Positions 58,877 through 64,000 of a stretch of 64,000 nucleotides of DNA are shown here, one piece after another. The notes under the pieces were generated by a model. That model saw only the letters and a list, made by a program, of their open reading frames with translations. It ran no database searches and was not told the DNA's origin. The DNA is from Thiemannella venezuelensis (GTDB taxonomy: Bacteria; Actinomycetota; Actinomycetes; Streptosporangiales; Streptosporangiaceae): assembly GCF_014203605.1 (NCBI RefSeq), contig NZ_JACHJJ010000015.1, positions 1-64,000 of the forward strand, in the 5' to 3' direction. A program made the position numbers and the translations under genes. How positions within the stretch are numbered: the stretch's first letter is position 1; the number at the start of each line of letters is the position of its first letter.

Positions 58877-60043
58877 TCAGCGGGGCTCCAGGGTGACGGG
58901 GAAGGAGGTGACGCCCCGGACGAAGGCGTTGGGCAGGATGCGCGGGCCCCGGTCGTCGGCCCAGGAGGCCGAGCCGACCCGGCGCACGAACTCCTCGAAG
59001 AAGATCCGCAGCTCCAGCCGGGCCAGCGCCGCGCCGAGGCAGAAGTGGGTGCCGAGGCCGAAGGCGATGTGGCCGCCGGGGGTCCGGGTCACGTCGAAGG
59101 TGTCGGGGTCGGTGAAGACCGCCGGGTCGCGGTTGGCGGAGCCGTACATCATCAGGACCTGCCGGCCCTCGGAGATCTTCTGCCCGGCCAGGACCGTGTC
59201 CCGGGTGGCGGCACGGCACATGTTGAGCACGGGGGTGGTCCAGCGGACGAACTCCTCGACCGCGTTCCCGATCAGCGCGGGGTCCTCCCTGAGCAGCGCC
59301 CACTGGTCGGGGTGCCTGATCAGGGCGTCGATCGCGGTGGCGATGACGGTCCTGGTGGTCTCCGCGCCGCCGTCGAGCAGCAGCAGCGCCTCGCTGGCCA
59401 GGTGCTCGTCGTCGTATCCGGGCCGCCCGGCCCAGATCGAGGTCAGGTCGTCACGCGGGCAGCCGCGCCGTTCGGCGGCCAGCTCCAGCACGGCGGCGGC
59501 GAACTCGCCCGCCGCCACGGCCGCCTCGTGGGTGACGTAGCGCAGGCCGCCGCCGGCCACGATCGTCGTCTCCGACCAGTGGACCAGCTCCGGCCAGCGC
59601 TCGTCGGGGAAGCCCAGCAGCCAGCCGATCATCCGGCCGGGCAGCGGCGCGGCCAGCGCCGGGACGGCGTCCACCGTCTTGCTCTCCAGCGCCTCGTCGA
59701 TCAGCTCGGTCACCACGGCCCGGACCCGGTCGCTGTACTTCTCCGCCACGTAGCGCGGGGTGAAGCGCTTGTAGACCAGGCGGCGGCGCTCGGCGTGCTC
59801 GGGGTCGTCCATCCCGATCATCGACGGGTCGCTGGGGAGCTGCGGCCGGTAGCCGCCGGTGCTGGACCAGAGCCTTCCGTCCCGTTCGACCGCCGAGATG
59901 TCGGCGTGCCGGGAGATCCCCCACAACCCGTTGCCCTCGTCGAAGTACGCCGGCGCGTGCTCGCGGAGCCAGGCGTAGACCGGCCCGGGGTCCCCGGCGT
60001 ACATGTCTCCGTCGAGCAGGTCGATCCTGACCGGTTGGTCCAT
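58877..60043 (-). CDS. Cytochrome P450 monooxygenase
   Basis: The 388-residue protein has heme loop [17 protein letters not shown] (Cys335), I-helix [12 protein letters not shown] (about 222-232), ExxR (Glu264/Arg267). Sequence style resembles steroid or lipid side-chain P450s (CYP142/125 relatives). It is 15 bases from a CoA-transferase-type gene, suggesting joint catabolism of a sterol or branched acyl-CoA (inference). Confidence 0.88.
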   Translation of the reverse strand: MDQPVRIDLLDGDMYAGDPGPVYAWLREHAPAYFDEGNGLWGISRHADISAVERDGRLWSSTGGYRPQLPSDPSMIGMDDPEHAERRRLVYKRFTPRYVAEKYSDRVRAVVTELIDEALESKTVDAVPALAAPLPGRMIGWLLGFPDERWPELVHWSETTIVAGGGLRYVTHEAAVAAGEFAAAVLELAAERRGCPRDDLTSIWAGRPGYDDEHLASEALLLLDGGAETTRTVIATAIDALIRHPDQWALLREDPALIGNAVEEFVRWTTPVLNMCRAATRDTVLAGQKISEGRQVLMMYGSANRDPAVFTDPDTFDVTRTPGGHIAFGLGTHFCLGAALARLELRIFFEEFVRRVGSASWADDRGPRILPNAFVRGVTSFPVTLEPR

Positions 60044-60058
60044 GGGGGTTCCCTTTCG

Positions 60059-61213
60059 TCAGGCGAGCACTCCCGCCTCGCGCAGCTCGGCGGCGGTCTC
60101 TTCCGGCAGCCCCCAGGAGGACAGGTCGGCCAGCCGGGTCGCGGGGGAGAGGTCCTGCTCGGCGACGCCCAGCAGGCGGGGCGCGGGCGCGGGCTGCCGG
60201 ACCCCCCCGACCTCGACGAACGTGCCCCGCGCCTTGTTGTGCGGGTGCTCGGGGGCCTCGGACATCTCCAGCACGGGCGAGACGCAGGCGTCCGAGCCGT
60301 CGAAGACCGCCTCCCACTCGGCGCGGGTCCTGGAGCGGAACGCCCCGGCCAGGCGTTCGCGCAGCGCGGGCCACTGGCCGCGGTCGCTGCGGTCGGGCAG
60401 GTCGGTCAGGCCCATGAGGGAGACCATCTCGGCCCAGAACTGCGGTTCCAGGGAGCCGACGGCCAGGTACTTGCCGTCGGCGGTCTCGTAGGTGTCGTAC
60501 ATGGGCGCGCCGGTGTCGAGCAGGTTGCTGCCGCGCGGCCCCCAGAAGCCGCTCTGCACGCCGTGGTAGAACATCGCGAACAGCGTCGCCGCCCCGTCCA
60601 CCATGGCCGCGTCGACCACCCGGCCCTCGCCGGTCCGCTCCCGCTCCAGCAGTGCCAGCAGCACGCCGTAGGCCAGCATCAGGCCGCCGCCCGCGAAGTC
60701 GCCGAGGATGTTGATCGGCGGGGTGGGCTTCTCGTCCCGGCGGCCGAGCATGGACAGCACGCCGGAGATCGCGATGTAGTCGATGTCGTGGCCGGCGGTC
60801 GGGGCCAGCGGGCCGTCCTGGCCCCAGCCGGTCATCCGGCCGTAGACCAGCCGGGGGTTGACCGCGTGCAGGTCGGCGGGGCCGATGCCGAGGCGCTCGG
60901 CGACCCCGGGCCGGAAGACCTCGACGACCACGTCGGCACGGGCGGCGAGCCGCTTGAAGGCGGCGACCCCCTCGGGGGACTTCAGGTCCAGGCCGACGGT
61001 CCGCTTGCCGCGGTCCATCACGTCCGTGCGCGGCTTGTCGCCCGCGGCGGCCACGGCGGAGACCCGGTCGATCCGCAGCACCTCCGCGCCGTGGTCGGCG
61101 AGCATCATCCCGGCGAACGGCCCGGGGGCCAGCCCGGCCAGCTCCAGCACCCGGACTCCGGCCAGGGGGCCCTTCCTGCCGGGGCCGCCGGCTCGCTCAC
61201 TCATGGAATCCAT
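60059..61213 (-). CDS. CaiB/BaiF family III CoA-transferase (alpha-methylacyl-CoA racemase-like)
   Basis: The 384-residue protein has VRVLELAGLAPGPFAGMMLADHGAEVLRIDR at the N-terminus, RGKRTVGLDLKSPEG, and GRVVDAAMVDGAATL, characteristic of AMACR. It interconverts 2-methylacyl-CoA epimers or moves CoA. With the P450 it would suit sterol side-chain breakdown. ATG at 61211-61213 has a GGAGGAG site eight bases upstream. Confidence 0.87.
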   Translation of the reverse strand: MDSMSERAGGPGRKGPLAGVRVLELAGLAPGPFAGMMLADHGAEVLRIDRVSAVAAAGDKPRTDVMDRGKRTVGLDLKSPEGVAAFKRLAARADVVVEVFRPGVAERLGIGPADLHAVNPRLVYGRMTGWGQDGPLAPTAGHDIDYIAISGVLSMLGRRDEKPTPPINILGDFAGGGLMLAYGVLLALLERERTGEGRVVDAAMVDGAATLFAMFYHGVQSGFWGPRGSNLLDTGAPMYDTYETADGKYLAVGSLEPQFWAEMVSLMGLTDLPDRSDRGQWPALRERLAGAFRSRTRAEWEAVFDGSDACVSPVLEMSEAPEHPHNKARGTFVEVGGVRQPAPAPRLLGVAEQDLSPATRLADLSSWGLPEETAAELREAGVLA

Positions 61214-61262
61214 GGTCGTTCTCCTCCGGGGCGCGGACCCGACTCTAGCCGGGCGGACGGTA

Positions 61263-61280
61263 AACAAGCAATCGCTTGGT
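61263..61280. promoter_or_regulatory. TetR-type operator candidate
   Basis: AACAAGCAATCGCTTGGT, core CAAGC-AATC-GCTTG, 50 bases upstream of the racemase start. AACAAG/CTTGGT halves resemble TetR-type lipid-catabolism operators, but spacing differs from the known KstR2 motif. Confidence 0.45.
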
Positions 61281-61403
61281 CAGATGAAACTTCCCTGCGG
61301 GGCAAGTAGAACAACATTCGGATCGGCCTGGCAAGACGCCCTGCCCGACACGTGGGACGTGTGGGAAACTTGCAGCTTGTCGGATCGGCACGGGGGGACA
61401 CGG

Positions 61404-63179
61404 ATGGCACACCCGCACGGGGGACGGGAGATCGCCGGGCGCTACCGGCTCCTGCGCGAGCTCGGCCGGGGAGGCATGGGCGCGGTCTGGGAGGCGCACG
61501 ACACACTCCTCAACCGCCCGGTCGCGGTGAAGGAGGTACTGCTCCCGCCGAACCTCGCACCGGCCGAGCACGAGCGCCAGCTGGTCCGCACCGCGCGGGA
61601 GGCCAGGACCGCGGCCAAGCTCAACCACCCGGGCATCGTCGCCGTCTACGACGTGGCCGAGGAGGACGGCCGGCCCTGGATCGTCATGGAGCTGGTCAGG
61701 GCCCGGGGCCTGGACGAGGTCGGCCTGCTGCCGGTGCGGCAGGTCGCCGAGATCGGCCGCCAGGTGCTGGCCGCGCTGCACACCGCCCACCGGGCCGGGG
61801 TCCTGCACCGCGACGTCAAGCCGAGCAACGTCCTGCTCACCTCCGAGGGCCGGGCCGTGCTCACCGACTTCGGCATCGCCACCGTGGAGGGCGACGCCTC
61901 GCTCACCCAGACCGGCATGGTGACCGGTTCGCCCAGCTTCCTGGCGCCCGAACGCGCCACGGGCACACCCGCCGGCCCCTGGTCGGACCTGTGGGCGCTC
62001 GGCGCCACGATGTACGCGATGCTGGTCGGGCACGCCCCCTTCGAGCGCCGCGACGCCATCGCCACCCTGGGGGCGCTGCTCACCGAGGAGCCCGACTTCG
62101 GCCCGGTGCCGCCGGAGATGCGCGAGGTCCTGTACGGCCTGCTCCAGCGCGAGCCCGCCCACCGGCTCACCGCGGAGCAGGCCGACCTGCTGCTGGCGGA
62201 GGCGGCGGGGGACCCGGCCGCCGCGGCCCGCCGTACGGCGTCCGGCCCGGTGGCGCGGGAGCACACAGGCCGGACCGGCCGCGGCCACCACGAGCAGGGC
62301 CGTCACGAGCAGGGCCGTCACGAGCAGGGCCGTCACGAGCAGGGCCGTCACGAGCAGGGCCGTCACGAGCAGGGCCGTCACGAGGGGGGCCGGAGTCACC
62401 CGGGGCAGACCCTTCCCGGCTACGGCCGCGGGCAGGACGGGGCGGGGGAGCCGCCCGCGCGGCGGCGGAGAGGACGGCGGAGCCCGGTCGTGCCGGCGCT
62501 GGCGCTGGCGCTGGTCCTGGCCGGTGCGGGCGCGGTCGGATGGATCGTGCTCAGGGAGAACGCGTCGGGGTCCGCCGAGGCGGTCGCGGAGCCGGAGCGG
62601 TCCGCGAGCGCGCCCACCGGCCGCGGGGAGGGCGAGGGCCGGGCGAAGAAGCGGCGCACGCCCACCCCCACGCCGGAGCCGGAGCCGGAGCGGACCCGGG
62701 CCGAGGCCTCCGTCCCGAGGCTGACCGCCGCGGCGCAGGGCGACTGGTCGATCATGCGCCCCGCCGGCTGGACGGCGGGGTCCACCGGCGGGGAGGGCGC
62801 CCGCTGGACCCGCCCCGAGGGGGGCGCCGCCATGTCGGTGGAGGAGCTGGGCTCGTACTTCGACCTGGAGTCCGTGCAGGCGAGCGCGGAGGAGGACTTC
62901 GGACGGCGGGGCGAGATCGTCGGGGGGCGGACGGAGAGCGTCGTCACCTCGTACGGCGAGGGCCTCGACTGGGAGTTCACCTGGCGGCCGAAGGAGGGCG
63001 GCGGGGCGGAGGACTGGGTCTCCCCCGGGGTGACCTACCACGAGAAGCGGCGCTTCATCGAGGTCGGCGGAACGGCCATGGTCCTGACCTGGACCGCTCC
63101 GGACGAGGAGTGGCCTGCCCTGAGTGCCACGGCCGAGACCGTCTTCGAGAGTTTCCAGGCCCGCGAACGGGTGTCCTGA
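61404..63179 (+). CDS. Transmembrane Ser/Thr protein kinase (Pkn type)
   Basis: The protein is 591 residues. The kinase domain has GRGGMGAV loop, Lys43, HRD (135-137), DFG (155-157) and activation-loop GSPSFLAPE. A His/Glu/Gln-rich linker with 5-residue HEQGR repeats (about 294-329) and a basic stretch precede one membrane helix (about 365-390, VVPALALALVLAGAGAVGWIVL). The extracellular part (about 440-591) has no recognised PASTA; it contains WSIMRPAGWTAG and FESFQ, resembling lipoprotein-type sensor domains. Start at the ATG at 61404. Confidence 0.92.
   Translation: MAHPHGGREIAGRYRLLRELGRGGMGAVWEAHDTLLNRPVAVKEVLLPPNLAPAEHERQLVRTAREARTAAKLNHPGIVAVYDVAEEDGRPWIVMELVRARGLDEVGLLPVRQVAEIGRQVLAALHTAHRAGVLHRDVKPSNVLLTSEGRAVLTDFGIATVEGDASLTQTGMVTGSPSFLAPERATGTPAGPWSDLWALGATMYAMLVGHAPFERRDAIATLGALLTEEPDFGPVPPEMREVLYGLLQREPAHRLTAEQADLLLAEAAGDPAAAARRTASGPVAREHTGRTGRGHHEQGRHEQGRHEQGRHEQGRHEQGRHEQGRHEGGRSHPGQTLPGYGRGQDGAGEPPARRRRGRRSPVVPALALALVLAGAGAVGWIVLRENASGSAEAVAEPERSASAPTGRGEGEGRAKKRRTPTPTPEPEPERTRAEASVPRLTAAAQGDWSIMRPAGWTAGSTGGEGARWTRPEGGAAMSVEELGSYFDLESVQASAEEDFGRRGEIVGGRTESVVTSYGEGLDWEFTWRPKEGGGAEDWVSPGVTYHEKRRFIEVGGTAMVLTWTAPDEEWPALSATAETVFESFQARERVS
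62286..62390 (+). repeat. 15-bp tandem repeats in kinase linker
   Basis: CGTCACGAGCAGGGC is present in five perfect tandem copies (62301-62375) with a degenerate copy at each side. It encodes HEQGR units. Perfect identity implies recent expansion and length variability. Confidence 0.92.
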
Positions 63180-63309
63180 AAGACATGGCGGTGTCACCCC
63201 CGTGAAGAGTTTTCGCGCGTTTAACGCGGCCGACCTGGCCTACGGGATATCAGGGATATAACGTTCTATAGGCGATCTTTCCGGTGGAGTGCCCTGGGGG
63301 TGATGTTCT

Positions 63310-64000
63310 GTGGCGCAGACGACGCAGATGGCGGAGCACCGGCGAGCGGTCGAGCGGATCAGGGAGTCCTACGCCGCGATCCCGCAGGACGCGCCGCCCC
63401 GGCTGGCGAAGGCCACCACGAACCTCTTCCGGTTCCGGAACGGCCCGAGGGGGGCCGCGCTCTCCGCCCGGGACCTGGACAAGGTCATCGAGGTCGACCC
63501 GGTGGCGATGACCGCCGAGGTCCAGGGCATGACGACCTACGAGCACCTCGTGGACGCCACGCTCGCGCACGGGCTCATGCCGCACGTCGTGCCGCAGTTG
63601 AAGACCATCACGCTCGGCGGCGCGGTGACCGGGCTGGGCATCGAGTCCACCAGCTTCCGCGACGGGCTGCCGCACGAGTCGGTCGAGGAGATGGAGATCC
63701 TCACCGGCGACGGCCGCGTCGTCGTCGCGCGCGACGACAACGAGCACCGCGAGCTGTTCCGCGCGTTCCCCAACTCCTACGGCACGCTCGGCTACGCGCT
63801 CCGCATCCGGATCCGGCTCAAGCCCGTCCAGCCGTACGTCCGCCTGACCCACGTGCGCTTCACCGACGCGCACAAGTGCATGCTCGCCATGCAGGAGATC
63901 TGCGAGAGCGGCGAGCACGAGGGCGAGCCGGTCGACTTCGTGGACGGCACGTTCTTCGAGCCGGGTGAGCTCTACGTCACCCTCGGCCGCTTCGCCGGGC
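63310..64000 (+). CDS. FAD-binding oxidoreductase (partial, runs off window)
   Basis: From a GTG at 63310, the frame shows an FAD_binding_4 (BBE-like) domain: VDPVAMTAEVQGMTTYEHLVDATLAHGLMPHVVPQLKTITLGGAVTGLGIESTSFRDGLPHESV. This subgroup resembles DHCR24-like enzymes, including those that reduce 10-methylene fatty acids in actinobacteria. The C-terminal part is outside the window, so substrate and neighbour genes cannot be judged. Confidence 0.8.
   Translation, partial: MAQTTQMAEHRRAVERIRESYAAIPQDAPPRLAKATTNLFRFRNGPRGAALSARDLDKVIEVDPVAMTAEVQGMTTYEHLVDATLAHGLMPHVVPQLKTITLGGAVTGLGIESTSFRDGLPHESVEEMEILTGDGRVVVARDDNEHRELFRAFPNSYGTLGYALRIRIRLKPVQPYVRLTHVRFTDAHKCMLAMQEICESGEHEGEPVDFVDGTFFEPGELYVTLGRFAG

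Noticed and set aside
62286-62390. Possible CRISPR array
   Set aside because: Repeats are 15 bp, directly tandem without spacers, and lie in frame inside the kinase gene.
61245-63197. Minus-strand open frame of 650 codons over the kinase
   Set aside because: Antisense to a kinase with all catalytic motifs; Leu/Val repeats there are the complement of the HEQGR repeat.

Overview
The window is very GC-rich and looks like an actinobacterial chromosome. The GuaB1-type GMP reductase, XRE-DUF5753/DUF397 pair, Ser/Thr kinase with C-terminal membrane anchor, DrrAB-like transporter and P450/CoA-transferase pair suggest a Streptosporangiaceae-like or related mycelial actinomycete. That taxonomic call is inferred from gene content and style only.

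Layout. (1) About 1-8.3 kb is a graveyard of mobile DNA. An IS21-family element with a broken istA sits in the 3' end of an IS701-like transposase. Two different tyrosine-integrase pseudogenes, a second IS21-type transposase fragment, two HicBA-type pairs (one with a stop inside hicA), an orphan polymorphic-toxin tip with a possible immunity gene, and an XRE/DUF397 pair follow. (2) 8.3-11.2 kb is chromosomal: coiled-coil protein, stress-like membrane protein and guaB1. (3) 11,185-55,550 is a complete-looking temperate siphophage prophage bounded by a 12-bp direct repeat (GGTCTACCTTAT); the left copy overlaps the ribosome-binding region of guaB1, and a tyrosine integrase lies beside the right copy. 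(4) 55.6-64 kb is chromosomal: GyrI-like protein, XRE plus membrane protein, ABC exporter, P450 and CoA transferase, kinase, and the start of an FAD oxidoreductase.

Prophage organisation. The left end carries a rightward block that resembles the transfer region of actinomycete integrative conjugative elements (GntR regulator, DUF2637-like membrane protein, FtsK/TraB-like translocase, small membrane protein with two CxxCxG motifs). A perfect hairpin terminator follows. The rest is almost all leftward. Transcription order from the right is: control region, small early genes, RuvC, sliding clamp, UvrD helicase, Cas4-like nuclease, primase-helicase, terminase, portal, MuF-ART, scaffold, capsid, connectors, tail tube, frameshifted tail chaperone, tape measure, Dit and tail proteins, endolysin and holin-like proteins. 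Two genes on the opposite strand (PASTA lipoprotein, DUF732 protein) interrupt the late operon as probable morons.

Most striking signals. The intergenic regions at 44.2, 47.8 and 52.8-53.0 kb hold arrays of 10-bp direct repeats (consensus YGRANCANNN), up to ten units in strict phase, and the same early operon encodes a near-copy of BldC, a regulator family known to bind direct repeats head-to-tail. This suggests a phage control circuit built on a BldC-type filament. A 94-bp module with 14-bp inverted arms is present twice, near attL and beside the primase gene, and is a candidate replication origin or control site. Other oddities are a two-domain sliding clamp, a portal-adjacent ADP-ribosyltransferase fusion, a chimeric Dit protein and a GCC-phased pentanucleotide repeat tract.
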